From: Sphingomonas panni
GTDB lineage: Bacteria; Pseudomonadota; Alphaproteobacteria; Sphingomonadales; Sphingomonadaceae
Assembly: GCF_022664435.1 (NCBI RefSeq)
Contig: NZ_JAKREU010000002.1
Coordinates: 186,001 to 250,000 of the forward strand
Direction of reading: 5' to 3'
Length of the DNA stretch: 64,000 bases
Part shown: positions 41,399 through 50,322 of the stretch, piece after piece
How the letters are laid out: each line of letters opens with the position of its first letter
Position numbering within the stretch: position 1 is the first letter of the stretch
Program-made: the position numbers and the translations under genes
Notes under the pieces: generated by a model
Database searches by the model: none
Told to the model about the DNA's origin: nothing
Seen by the model: only the letters and a program-made list of their open reading frames with translations

Positions 41399-42751
41399 AT
41401 GACGCGGGGACATTGGGGCTGGATCGCCGGCATGACGCTGGCCGGGCTGCTGCTGCGCTGCCTCGCGGCACGTGGCGGGCTATGGCTGGACGAGGCATGG
41501 TCTGCGGTCTTCGCGCAGGAGGTCGCAACGCCGGCGGGCGTGTTGTTCGCGATCAACCACGACAATAACCACCATCTCAATACGCTCTGGCTGCAACTGG
41601 TGGGGCCGGACGCACCGCCCATGATCCAGCGCGCGCTGTCGATCGTCAGCGGGACGGCGACCATCCCGGTCGCCGCAGTTGTCGCCGCGCGACGCGGACC
41701 GGCCCCGGCGATCCTCGCCGCTATCGCCTTCTCCCTTGCCCCGTTCCTGCTGACCTATGGTGCGGAGGCGCGGGGCTATGCCCCGATGCTGTTCGCCCTG
41801 GTGTGCGCCATCGCCATCGCCGACCACTGGCTGGGCGATCCCGCAACGCGCAAGCCGGCGACCGCGCTGGCGATTGCCGCCTTGGTCGGTTGCCTTGCGC
41901 AGGCGACGATGCTGTTCGGCCTGTCGATCCTCGCCCTCTGGGTTGCGGCCGAACGGGTTCGCCGATCGGGATGGCGACGCGGCCTGACCGATACCGTCGC
42001 GCTGTTGGCGCCGGCTGCAATGGTGGCCGTACTGCTGGTCGCGCTCGGATGGTGGGCAGCGACCGCCGGCGGGGGATTCCACATCGGCAATCGGGAGCCG
42101 CACGACTGGGCCAAATGGCTGACCGCGATGGCGCAGCTGGTCGACGGCATGGCCGGCCCGGTAATCGTCCTGTTCCTGCTCGTCCCGGCCCTTTGGAACA
42201 TACGCGAACGATTGACGCTGCTGGCGGCGATCGCCTGCGCACTGCCCCTCCTGTTTGCAGCGCTGGCGATGCCGAACAGCGGCGCGGCGCGCTACTATGC
42301 CGTCGTCGTACCCCCGGTGCTACTGTTCGTGGCGACAACCCTGCCGCTGGCCTGGCAACGGCCGCGCGCCCGTTTCGTGGCGAGCGCTGTTGCGGTCGTC
42401 TTCGTGGTAAACGCCGCAATCCATGACAGCGCCCTGATCCGCAACCGGCGCGGCGATCCCGGCCGGGCAGTCGCGACGCTCGCCCGCATCAGCCCCCGCG
42501 GGGCGGTCGTATCGCTCGACTATGCCCGGTCCAGCGCGATCCTGACCGCCGCCGCCCAGTCGCAGCATTATCCGCTCACCCTTGCCGAAACCCCCTGCCT
42601 GCCTGCACGCTTCCATTTCGTCGAACGCGACGGCGACGCCGCCTTTCCGGCAGAACCCCGCTGGTGCGGCAGGGCGTATCGGGAAGTCGCACGCGGCGAC
42701 CCTGCCGGGCTGTCGGGAACGCACTGGCGCCTGTACGCAGCCCTGCGCTAA
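41399..42751 (+). CDS. GT-C-type membrane glycosyltransferase-like protein
   Basis: This 450-residue protein has about 10-12 membrane segments and a conserved acidic motif in the first loop (LWLDEAWSAVFAQ), the D-E pair seen in PMT/ArnT-like GT-C enzymes. It also has GAEARGYAPMLFAL in a later loop. Such enzymes use lipid-linked sugars on the outer side of the inner membrane. The C-terminal soluble part (about residues 340-450) has an ISPRGAVVSLDYAR segment and a C-x-P-A-R-F motif. Donor and acceptor are unknown. The start is the ATG at 41399, with a GTG two codons earlier as alternative. Confidence 0.75.
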   Translation: MTRGHWGWIAGMTLAGLLLRCLAARGGLWLDEAWSAVFAQEVATPAGVLFAINHDNNHHLNTLWLQLVGPDAPPMIQRALSIVSGTATIPVAAVVAARRGPAPAILAAIAFSLAPFLLTYGAEARGYAPMLFALVCAIAIADHWLGDPATRKPATALAIAALVGCLAQATMLFGLSILALWVAAERVRRSGWRRGLTDTVALLAPAAMVAVLLVALGWWAATAGGGFHIGNREPHDWAKWLTAMAQLVDGMAGPVIVLFLLVPALWNIRERLTLLAAIACALPLLFAALAMPNSGAARYYAVVVPPVLLFVATTLPLAWQRPRARFVASAVAVVFVVNAAIHDSALIRNRRGDPGRAVATLARISPRGAVVSLDYARSSAILTAAAQSQHYPLTLAETPCLPARFHFVERDGDAAFPAEPRWCGRAYREVARGDPAGLSGTHWRLYAALR

Positions 42752-42761
42752 CCTCCCGCTC

Positions 42762-43940
42762 ATGTTTCATTCGTTCGTCGAAGCGCTGCGTCGCACCGGC
42801 CTGTCGGTCGGCATCCGCGAACATCTCGTCCTGATCGACGCGATCGACCGGGGCGTCATCGACCCGACGCTCGACGCCTTCTACCACCTCGCTCGCGCGA
42901 CCTTCGTCAAGGACGAGGCGATGGTCGACCGGTTCGACCGCGCTTTTGGCGAGGTGTTCGGCGGCATCACGGCCCCGGCCGGCGTCGATCCGGTCGCAAT
43001 TCCCACCGACTGGCTGCGCGCCGTTGCCGAACGCTATCTGACGCCCGAACAAATGGCGGCGATCGACCCGACCGGCGACTGGGACGCGTTGATGGAGAAA
43101 CTGCGTCAGCGGCTGGCCGAGCAGGACTCGGCACATCATGGCGGATCGAAATGGATCGGGACCGGTGGGACCAGCCCGTTCGGCCACGGCGGCTACAACC
43201 CCGAAGGCATCCGCATCGGCGGCGAAAGCCGCCATCGCCGCGCGGTAAAGGTCTGGGAGAAGCGCGAGTTTCGCAATCTCGACCAGGACCGCGAACTCGG
43301 TACTCGCAATCTCAAGGTCGCGTTGCGCCGCCTGCGCCGCTTCGCCCGCGAAGGGCTGGCCGACGAACTAGACCTCGACGCGACCATCGCCGACACCGCG
43401 CGACGCGGCTGGCTCGACGTCGCGATGCGGCCGGCGCGGCGCAATGCGGTGAAGCTGTTGCTGTTCCTCGATGTCGGCGGTTCGATGGACCCGTTCGTCG
43501 AACAGGTGGAGGAACTGTTCTCGGCCGCTACCGCCGAATTCCGTCACCTCGAATTCTTCTATTTCCACAACTGCATCTACGAAGGGGTTTGGCGCGACAA
43601 TCGCCGCCGCTTCGCCGAGCAGATCCAGACGACCGATCTGCTGCGGACCTATGGCCCCGACTATCGCGTGGTGGTCGTCGGCGATGCGGCGATGAGCCCC
43701 TATGAGATCGTCCAGCCCGGCGGATCGGTCGAGCATCATAACGAAGAGGCGGGCGCGGTCTGGCTGCAACGGCTGACTGCGCAATGGCGGTCGGCCGTCT
43801 GGATCAATCCGGCACCGCAGGCGCGTTGGGAATGGACCCATTCGACCCGCCTCATCCGCGACCTGCTGGCCGACCGCATGTATCCGCTGACGCTCGAAGG
43901 ACTCGAATCGGCGATCCGCGAGTTATCGCGCCGCCGTTGA
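42762..43940 (+). CDS. CoxE-like VWA-domain protein
   Basis: This 392-residue protein has an N-terminal helical part (FVEALRRTGLSVGIREHLVL), then a linker, then a von Willebrand A domain with the metal-site motif LFLDVGGSMD. In that motif Gly replaces Ser at one position of the usual D-x-S-x-S, so the metal site is altered. It is the usual partner of MoxR ATPases; that gene is at 39838. The two may load or mature an enzyme encoded elsewhere. The gene is convergent with and touches the Hpt gene. Confidence 0.9.
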   Translation: MFHSFVEALRRTGLSVGIREHLVLIDAIDRGVIDPTLDAFYHLARATFVKDEAMVDRFDRAFGEVFGGITAPAGVDPVAIPTDWLRAVAERYLTPEQMAAIDPTGDWDALMEKLRQRLAEQDSAHHGGSKWIGTGGTSPFGHGGYNPEGIRIGGESRHRRAVKVWEKREFRNLDQDRELGTRNLKVALRRLRRFAREGLADELDLDATIADTARRGWLDVAMRPARRNAVKLLLFLDVGGSMDPFVEQVEELFSAATAEFRHLEFFYFHNCIYEGVWRDNRRRFAEQIQTTDLLRTYGPDYRVVVVGDAAMSPYEIVQPGGSVEHHNEEAGAVWLQRLTAQWRSAVWINPAPQARWEWTHSTRLIRDLLADRMYPLTLEGLESAIRELSRRR

Positions 43941-44231
43941 TCAGAGGCGATCGATCGCCCGGTGCAGGCGCCTGAGCGTCGCCGGGTCGCCGACCGGGGC
44001 CAGCGCCGCCTCCGACGCCAGCGTCATCAACCGGACTGCCCCGAAACTGGCGGCAAGTCCTTTCAGGCGGAATGCCGCCCCGGCCCATTGCTCGCCGGTC
44101 GCGCTTTCCATCACGGTCAGCACGCGGCGCGCGCTGTCGATGAACGCCCCGCGCAGCTCGGCGATCAGCTGCGGCTCGTCGCCAACTGCCGCCGCCAATG
44201 CCGCATCGATCGCACCGGGATCATAAGCCAT
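43941..44231 (-). CDS. Hpt-domain-like protein lacking the phospho-histidine
   Basis: This 96-residue helical protein follows the Hpt pattern: MAYDPGAIDAALAA at the start, then AAFRLKGLAASFGA, which corresponds to A-H-x-L-K-G-x-x-x-x-x-G-A. The phosphate-accepting histidine is replaced by F54. It can therefore not relay phosphate in the usual way and may act as a binding or decoy partner. Ends directly against the VWA gene. It is divergent from the large coiled-coil gene, with a CtrA-like box between them. Confidence 0.75.
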   Translation of the reverse strand: MAYDPGAIDAALAAAVGDEPQLIAELRGAFIDSARRVLTVMESATGEQWAGAAFRLKGLAASFGAVRLMTLASEAALAPVGDPATLRRLHRAIDRL

Positions 44232-44255
44232 GCCACCCGAATAGCGTGAACGGGG

Positions 44256-44270
44256 TTAACCGTTCGTTAC
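44256..44270. promoter_or_regulatory. CtrA-like box
   Basis: TTAA-N7-TTAC (44256-44270) differs from the CtrA consensus TTAA-N7-TTAA in one base. It lies in the 79-base gap between the divergent Hpt-like and coiled-coil genes and could control both. It was found by eye only. Confidence 0.4.
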
Positions 44271-44310
44271 GCGACTGTCGCTCCCGTTCCGATCGTGTTA
44301 GACCCCGGCC

Positions 44311-46596
44311 ATGAACGGGGGTTCGATCACCGGGCTGCATCAGCATCGCCACGACGCCGACGACGGGTTCACGGCGCGCGACGCCGTATTCGACGACACG
44401 CAACACTGGTTGGCGGAGGCCTTCCCCGAAGCCGAACCCATACGCCGCAACTGGATCGGCCCTACCCTTGCCGGCATGGCCGTCCTCGTGTGGATCGGCG
44501 GGATGATCGCATGGAGCGCCCCCTCCCTGCCGGCACTCGGCCCGGTCGGCATCACGTCGTTCATCGCCGCGCTGTGCGTGCCGCCGATACTGCTAGGCAT
44601 CGGATGGCTGTTGCTGCGCCGGACGAGCCGCGGCGAGGCGCGCCGCTTCGCCGCCACCGCGCAATCGATGCGGGCGGAGGCGTTCGCGCTGGAACAGGTA
44701 CTGGAATCGGTCCGGCGGACACTCGCCGAATCGCGCGCCGAAGTAGTGGAACAGAGCGCGTCGTTGATGCTGCTGGGCGATGCCGCGACCGACCGGCTGC
44801 GCGGGATCAGCGCCGACATGCGACAACAGATCGCCGCGATCGGCGAAACCACCGCCGCGCTCGACCGGATGAGCCAGACCACCGAACAGCGTCTGTCGAC
44901 GGTCCTCGCCACCCTGCCCCGGGCCCATGCCGAAACGGCTGAGCTGGCGGCGCTGCTCGACGCGACCGGCCTGACCGCCAGCGAACGGGTCGCAGCACTC
45001 GACGCGCAATTGGCCGGCGTCGCGCAGCGCTCGCACGAGGCCGACGACCTGGCCGGTGGCGCCGCCCAGCGGCTGGCGGCGCACATGAACCGCATGGAAG
45101 CGACCAGCGAAAGTGCGGGCGCCCGGCTGGAAAGCGTCATCGCCAGCATGTCCGGTGCGATCGACGCCGTGCTGGAGCGCGCCGCCGCCGCGATCGACGA
45201 ATCGCGCAAGGCGATCACCGCGCAGGGTGACGCAACCATCGCCATGATCGAAGCGAACGGTTCTGCAATCGAGCGTGCCGGCCGCGAGGGCGCGGAGTTG
45301 CTCGCCACCCGCGTCGCCGAGATCGACGGATCGATCCGCAGCCTCGCCGCGCAGCTCGACGAACGCCGCCGCGATAGCGAAGCGCTGCTTGCCCTGCTCA
45401 ACGACGGATTGTCCGGGGTCGACGACCGTTTCGACCGGTTGCGGGTTACAGGCGTCGAACGCGCGCAGGCGGTGGCCGGGTCGGTCGGCGCACTGACGCA
45501 GGTCGCCGACGCGCTGGCCGAGGCGCTCGCCAATGGCGATGATACCGCGCGCCGGGTGATCGCGACCGCCGAAGAGGTGCTGACCGCGCTGGATTCCGCC
45601 GCACGCGAAATGGATGAGACACTGCCAGGCGCGCTCGACCGGCTCGACGCCCGGATCGCCGACAGCCGCGCCGTGGTTGCGGGATCGAAGCCCGAATTGC
45701 TGGCGCTGGTCACCGCCGCAGAAAGCACCCATGACGCGATCGAGGCGATTGCCGGGGTGGTCGCGATGCAGCGCGATACGCTGTCGACGGTGCAGCAGTC
45801 GCTGCTCGATACGCTCGACCGAGGGGCCGAACGGATCGAGGGCGTGCGCACCATCGTCGACGATACCATCGCCACCACCGTCCGCTTCGCCGAAGATGCC
45901 GCACCGCGCCTGTCGGAGGCGATGCTGCGTATCCGCGACACGGCGGAAGCCGCCAGTCAGCAGGCGCGCGACACGCTGGCCAAGGTTCTTCCCGACGCCG
46001 CCCGCGACCTCGAGACGCAGGGCGCCCGCGCGCTGGCCAACGCGGTAGACAATGCCGTGACGTCGCAGGTCGCCGAACTGTCGGCCATCGCCAATCATGC
46101 GGTCGCCTCCGCGATCGAGGCATCGGAACGGCTGTCGCGCCAGATGCTCGACATCGCCGACACCAGCAAGCAACTGGACGACCGCATCGCCGCAGCGCGG
46201 GCGGAACGTGAGGCAGCGGACAGCGATCAGTTCTCACGCCGCGTTTCGCTACTGATAGAGGCAATGAACTCCGCCGCGATCGACATCGCCCGGTCGCTGT
46301 CGACCGACGTATCGGACACGGCCTGGGCAGCCTATCTCAAGGGCGATCGGGGCGTTTTCACCCGCCGTGCCGTCCGGCTGATCGACGGCGCGCAGGCCCG
46401 CGACATCGCGCTGCTATACGATCAGGATGACGGCTTCCGCGACCAGGTCAACCGCTACATCCATGATTTCGAAGCGATGCTGCGCCACATCCTGACGCTC
46501 CGCGACGGATCGCCGATGGGCGTGACGTTGCTGTCGTCGGATATGGGCAAGCTGTACGTGGTGCTCGCGCAGGCGATCGAGCGGTTGCGCAGCTAA
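44311..46596 (+). CDS. Large two-TM coiled-coil protein
   Basis: This 761-residue protein has a soluble N-terminus (about 48 residues), two membrane segments (about residues 49-68 and 79-102), and then some 530 residues of alanine-rich heptad-like helix. A compact C-terminal domain follows (SRRVSLLIEAMNSAAIDIARS, then WAAYLKGDRGVFTRRAVRLI). No HAMP, methyl-accepting signature or enzyme motif is seen. The layout of two N-terminal TM segments followed by a long coiled coil recalls the polarity factor TipN of Caulobacter, but I cannot show homology. Conserved proteins of this type are common but unnamed in sphingomonads. A CtrA-like box precedes it. Confidence 0.7.
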   Translation: MNGGSITGLHQHRHDADDGFTARDAVFDDTQHWLAEAFPEAEPIRRNWIGPTLAGMAVLVWIGGMIAWSAPSLPALGPVGITSFIAALCVPPILLGIGWLLLRRTSRGEARRFAATAQSMRAEAFALEQVLESVRRTLAESRAEVVEQSASLMLLGDAATDRLRGISADMRQQIAAIGETTAALDRMSQTTEQRLSTVLATLPRAHAETAELAALLDATGLTASERVAALDAQLAGVAQRSHEADDLAGGAAQRLAAHMNRMEATSESAGARLESVIASMSGAIDAVLERAAAAIDESRKAITAQGDATIAMIEANGSAIERAGREGAELLATRVAEIDGSIRSLAAQLDERRRDSEALLALLNDGLSGVDDRFDRLRVTGVERAQAVAGSVGALTQVADALAEALANGDDTARRVIATAEEVLTALDSAAREMDETLPGALDRLDARIADSRAVVAGSKPELLALVTAAESTHDAIEAIAGVVAMQRDTLSTVQQSLLDTLDRGAERIEGVRTIVDDTIATTVRFAEDAAPRLSEAMLRIRDTAEAASQQARDTLAKVLPDAARDLETQGARALANAVDNAVTSQVAELSAIANHAVASAIEASERLSRQMLDIADTSKQLDDRIAAARAEREAADSDQFSRRVSLLIEAMNSAAIDIARSLSTDVSDTAWAAYLKGDRGVFTRRAVRLIDGAQARDIALLYDQDDGFRDQVNRYIHDFEAMLRHILTLRDGSPMGVTLLSSDMGKLYVVLAQAIERLRS

Positions 46597-46630
46597 GCCA
46601 ATCCCAAAGCCCTAGCGTTCGGTTCAAGCA

Positions 46631-46716
46631 GCTTCGAGCCTGTCGAGAAGCGTCCTTCGAGAAGCTTATCGCGGGGACAATGCCTTCTCGACTACGATTC
46701 TCGACAAGCTCGAAGC
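46631..46716. repeat. Inverted repeat, sphingomonad intergenic type
   Basis: GCTTCGAGCCTGTCGAGAA (46631-46649) is the inverse of TTCTCGACAAGCTCGAAGC (46698-46716) with one mismatch in 19. The 178-base gap between the coiled-coil and DUF1467 genes is mostly this element. Such TTCTCGACAAGCTCGAA words are frequent dispersed repeats in sphingomonads. As RNA it would form a long hairpin between the two convergent genes. Confidence 0.7.
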
Positions 46717-46774
46717 AAACGGACCGAGAGATGAAAGCGCACGGCGCAAGACAAGCAATGCCCCGCAACCAACG

Positions 46775-47035
46775 TTACCGATAGAAATCCAGCATGTCGG
46801 CCGTCACCCACCCGAACACGAAGTTCAGGTAGAACAGTGCGAACAGAGCGGTCGCGACGATCGTCGTCCGCCACGCCATCCGGCCGAAGCTGAATCCGGC
46901 CGGTGCGCTGTCGGCCTGTCCTGGCACCGGGGGTTCGCCCGCTTCATGCGTCGTGCGAACCCCGAACGGCAGGACCAGGAACATGGCGAACACCCAGAAG
47001 AGCAGGTAGATCGCCAGCGCCGACTGCCACGCCAT
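46775..47035 (-). CDS. DUF1467 family membrane protein
   Basis: This 86-residue protein has two membrane helices: LAIYLLFWVFAMFLVLPFGV, then TTIVATALFALFYLNFVFGW. The conserved PFGVRTTHEAGE between them marks the alphaproteobacterial DUF1467 family. It follows RNase J by five bases on the same strand. The family has no proven function; its link with RNase J and complex I genes is recurrent in alphaproteobacteria as far as I know. Confidence 0.88.
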   Translation of the reverse strand: MAWQSALAIYLLFWVFAMFLVLPFGVRTTHEAGEPPVPGQADSAPAGFSFGRMAWRTTIVATALFALFYLNFVFGWVTADMLDFYR

Positions 47036-47040
47036 GCGCG

Positions 47041-48681
47041 TCAGGCCGGAATGATGAGGACGTCGACGACCGGCTTCTTGCCGGTCCAGCGCGTGGCGAC
47101 GCGACGCACCGCGAGGCGGATCGCCTCGGGCAGCTTGGAACGCTCACGCCCCTTCAACGCCACCGCTTCCGCCGCCGCATCGACCGCTTCGTCGAGGAAG
47201 GGTTCGCGGTCTTCCTCGACCGGAACGCCCTGCACCCGGATCTGGGGATCGCCGATCAGTTGCCCACGCCGATCGATCGCCACCGCAACCGACATATGAC
47301 CATAGGCGGCCAGCTTGCGCCGTTCGTTGATCGTCGTTCCATCGGCCGGCAGGATCACGTCACCGTCGAGAGCGAGACGTCCCACGGCGGCGTTGCCGAC
47401 CTTTACCGGATTGCCCGGTGCCAGGCGGACGATGTCGCCATTGGTCTGCACCAGCGTCTGCTTGATCCCCTGCGACAGGCCGAAACGGGCATGTTCCATC
47501 AGGTGGCGCATCTCGCCATGCACCGGCATCAGCACCTTCGGCCGCAGCCAGCCATAGAGCTTGGCCAATTCCGGTCGACCCGGATGGCCCGACACATGGA
47601 CGTGCGCCTGCCGGTCGGTGATCATCTCGATGCCGGCTGCCGCCAGCTGGTTCTGGATGCGGCCGATCGCGACTTCGTTGCCCGGGATCTGCTTCGACGA
47701 GAAGATGACCCGATCGCCAGCCTCGAGGCTCAGCTGATGTTCGCGGTTGGCGATACGGGCCAGTGCCGCACGCTGCTCGCCCTGTCCGCCGGTTGCGATG
47801 ATGAGCACCTGCTCGCGCGGCAGGCGCATTGCGGTGTCGAAATCGACGGTCTGCGGGAAATCCTTCAGATACCCCGTCGCCTTGGCGACCTTCAGGATGC
47901 GGTCGAGCGAGCGGCCCGCAACGCACACCTTGCGGTTGGTGTCGCGCGCGACTTCGCCCAGCGTGTGGAGCCGCGCCGCGTTGGACGCAAAGCTGGTGAC
48001 CATCACCCGCCGCCCCTTGGCGGACGCGATCTGTTCGAACAGCCCCTTGCGCACATCCGCCTCGGATCCGGACGCTTCGGTGTTGAAGACGTTGGTCGAA
48101 TCGCACACCAGCGCGAGGATGCCGTCGTCGCCGATCGCGGTAAGCTCCGCCGGCGTAGCCGGGGTCGCCACCATCGGCTGCGGATCGAGCTTCCAGTCGC
48201 CCGAGTGGAACACATTGCCGTGCGGCGTCGAAATCACGAGCGAGGTGGATTCGGGGATCGAATGCGCCATCGGCACGAACTTGACCCCGAACGGGCCGAC
48301 ATTCACGTCGCCACCGAGCTGCACGATTTTCAGCTTCACGCGGTCGGCAATGCCTTCCTCGTCCAGCTTGCCGCGGATCAGGCCTGCCGTGAACGGCGTG
48401 GCATAGATCGGCACGCCCAGGTCGGCCGCCAGATAGGGCAGCGCCCCGATATGATCTTCATGGCCGTGCGTGATGACGATGCCGAGCAGCTGGTCGCCGC
48501 GTTCCTCGATGAACTGGAGGTCGGGCAGCATCACGTCGATGCCCGGATAGGCCGGATCGGCGAAGGTCACGCCGCAATCGATCATCAACCACTTGCCGGC
48601 GGTGCCGTACAGGTTGACGTTCATTCCGATTTCGCCCGATCCGCCGAGCGCGACAAAGAGCAGTTCTTTCTTAGGTGTCAC
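47041..48681 (-). CDS. rnj: Ribonuclease J
   Basis: This 546-residue enzyme is a metallo-beta-lactamase / beta-CASP nuclease with 5'-3' exo- and endonuclease action in mRNA decay and rRNA maturation. The metal site THGHEDHIGA holds H72, H74, D76 and H77. Further motifs are FHSGDWKLD, CDSTNVFNTEASGSE, TSFASNAARLHT and HVSGHPGRPEL. A C-terminal domain begins near residue 450. The start is a GTG at 48681 in the right place for the family N-terminus (MTPKKELLFVALGGSGEIGMN would follow it). It sits between coaX and the DUF1467 gene. Confidence 0.95.
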   Translation of the reverse strand: MTPKKELLFVALGGSGEIGMNVNLYGTAGKWLMIDCGVTFADPAYPGIDVMLPDLQFIEERGDQLLGIVITHGHEDHIGALPYLAADLGVPIYATPFTAGLIRGKLDEEGIADRVKLKIVQLGGDVNVGPFGVKFVPMAHSIPESTSLVISTPHGNVFHSGDWKLDPQPMVATPATPAELTAIGDDGILALVCDSTNVFNTEASGSEADVRKGLFEQIASAKGRRVMVTSFASNAARLHTLGEVARDTNRKVCVAGRSLDRILKVAKATGYLKDFPQTVDFDTAMRLPREQVLIIATGGQGEQRAALARIANREHQLSLEAGDRVIFSSKQIPGNEVAIGRIQNQLAAAGIEMITDRQAHVHVSGHPGRPELAKLYGWLRPKVLMPVHGEMRHLMEHARFGLSQGIKQTLVQTNGDIVRLAPGNPVKVGNAAVGRLALDGDVILPADGTTINERRKLAAYGHMSVAVAIDRRGQLIGDPQIRVQGVPVEEDREPFLDEAVDAAAEAVALKGRERSKLPEAIRLAVRRVATRWTGKKPVVDVLIIPA

Positions 48682-48729
48682 TCAATTTCTTTCAATGCCC
48701 GCGCCCATTCGCGGGTTCGGTTTGCTTCG

Positions 48730-49518
48730 TTACGTTGCTGTAGTGATATGGGTGCGGCGCCACAGCATCGCCAGTCCCGTGATGGTCAGGTCCTGTTCGA
48801 CATGGTCGAACACCTGCGTATGTTTCTCGAAGAGAATCGCCAGACCGCCAGTGGCGATCACGCGGACGGGGCGGCCGATCTCCGCCTTCATCCGCGCGAC
48901 CAGCCCCTCGATCATCGCGATATAGCCCCAATAGATGCCGATATGCATCTGGTCGGCGGTATTGCGCCCGATAACGCTGGTCGACAGCGGAGCCTCGATC
49001 GCGATGCGCGGAAGCTTCGCCGCCGCCGTCACCAGCGCGTCGAGCGACAGGTTGATGCCCGGCGCGATGATCCCGCCCTTATAGGCCCCGGAATAGTCCA
49101 CGACATCGAACGTCGCAGCCGTGCCGAAGTCGACGACGATCAGGTCGCCGGGATGCGCCGCATGCGCGGCAATCGCGTTCAGTGCGCGGTCGGCACCGAC
49201 GGCGTGCGGCTCCTCTACGTCCAGCGCGATGCCGAACGCGGCGGCCCCGCGCCCCGCGACCAGCGCCTCGACCGCGAAATACTTGATCGCCAGCACTTCG
49301 AGATTGTGGAGCGCGCGCGGCACCACCGTCCCGATGATGACGCCGGTAACGATGGAACGATCCCGTCCGTCGAGCGCCAGCAATTGGCTGAGCCATACCG
49401 CATATTCGTCGGCAGTGCGGCGCGGATCGGTCGCAATGCGCCAACGCGCAACGATGGCGTCACCATCGACCAGCGCGAACACGATATTGGTATTGCCGGC
49501 GTCGATCGCTAGCAGCAT
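48730..49518 (-). CDS. coaX: Type III pantothenate kinase
   Basis: This 262-residue enzyme makes 4'-phosphopantothenate, the first step of CoA synthesis, and belongs to the acetate/sugar-kinase-like fold. It begins [16 protein letters not shown] (catalytic D6) and has [40 protein letters not shown] and ATGGLAILF. The ATG at 49518 follows GAGGAA. It lies between birA and rnj, a known pairing in alphaproteobacteria (birA-coaX-rnj after nuoN). Confidence 0.95.
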   Translation of the reverse strand: MLLAIDAGNTNIVFALVDGDAIVARWRIATDPRRTADEYAVWLSQLLALDGRDRSIVTGVIIGTVVPRALHNLEVLAIKYFAVEALVAGRGAAAFGIALDVEEPHAVGADRALNAIAAHAAHPGDLIVVDFGTAATFDVVDYSGAYKGGIIAPGINLSLDALVTAAAKLPRIAIEAPLSTSVIGRNTADQMHIGIYWGYIAMIEGLVARMKAEIGRPVRVIATGGLAILFEKHTQVFDHVEQDLTITGLAMLWRRTHITTAT

Positions 49519-49620
49519 CGAATTTCCTCGCCATGCCGCCACGGCACGCTTTGTCCTGCGGTAGAGCCTGTGCAGCCGAACCACAAGCGCCGGCCGCGAC
49601 CGACGGCACGACGACTGCGA

Positions 49621-50322
49621 TCAAGCAAAGACGTCACCGGCATGGATCAGCGTCACTCGGCCATCCCGGTCGAGCAGCCGGAGCGCCCCTCCGGCGTCCA
49701 ATCCGTCGAACGCGCCTTCCATCTCGCCGCCATCCGGCAACCGAACCCGGAGCATCGTCCCGCGCGGGTGGGCTGATGCCTCCCACGCGTCCCGGATCCC
49801 GGGCAGATCGCCGTCGCGCCAACGCGACAACCAGAGTGCAAACTTTTCCCGCAGCACATCGAGCAAGGCGGCCGGGGTCACTACCACACCGTGCTCGGCA
49901 AGACTGGTCGTCGGACGATCCGCCAGGTCGGGGTGCGTGGCGAGGTTGACGCCAAAGCCGATGACCAGCGCGTCCGCACTACCCCGCTCGAGCAGAATAC
50001 CCGACAATTTCGCCCGCCCGATCAACAGGTCGTTAGGCCATTTTATCGTTGCCAGTCCCGGCGCGAAGGTCTCGACTGCCTCCGACAGTGCAACGGCGGC
50101 GACGAGGGTCAAGGTCGGCGCGGCGGGATCGGCGGGCCGGAGACGGACGACGGTGCTGGCAAAGAGATTGCCAGCGCCATCGGCCCAGGGTCGCCCTACC
50201 CGCCCGCGTCCCGCGCTTTGGCGTTCCGCACGTAGCCAGACGCCTTCCTTCGCACCCGCATCAGCGGCGGCGAGCAGGTCGGCATTGGTCGACCCGGTCT
50301 CGCCGACGACCCGGATCGTCAG
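49621..50322 (-). CDS. birA: Biotin--[acetyl-CoA carboxylase] ligase, probable CTG start
   Basis: This 233-residue ligase activates biotin and attaches it to carboxylase carrier proteins. It has ETGSTNADLLAA near the start, the biotinyl-AMP loop SAGRGRVGRPWADGAGNLFAS, and KWPNDLLIGRAKLSGILLE. There is no N-terminal DNA-binding domain, so it is the non-regulatory form. No ATG, GTG or TTG occurs in frame upstream of the ETGSTN motif. The only fitting start is CTG at 50322, which overlaps the nuoN stop as CTGA in place of the usual ATGA. The first internal ATG (50112) would remove the catalytic loop. Confidence 0.88.
   Translation of the reverse strand: MTIRVVGETGSTNADLLAAADAGAKEGVWLRAERQSAGRGRVGRPWADGAGNLFASTVVRLRPADPAAPTLTLVAAVALSEAVETFAPGLATIKWPNDLLIGRAKLSGILLERGSADALVIGFGVNLATHPDLADRPTTSLAEHGVVVTPAALLDVLREKFALWLSRWRDGDLPGIRDAWEASAHPRGTMLRVRLPDGGEMEGAFDGLDAGGALRLLDRDGRVTLIHAGDVFA

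Noticed and set aside
44340..46173. Two long minus-strand frames opposite the coiled-coil gene
   Set aside because: The Ser/Ala/Arg-rich products mirror the repetitive alanine codons of the plus-strand gene; no start signals or domains.
46903..49512. Very long plus-strand open frame opposite RNase J and coaX
   Set aside because: Composition is Arg/His/Asp-rich as in antisense frames of GC-rich genes, has no domain, and the minus strand carries two well-supported essential-type genes.
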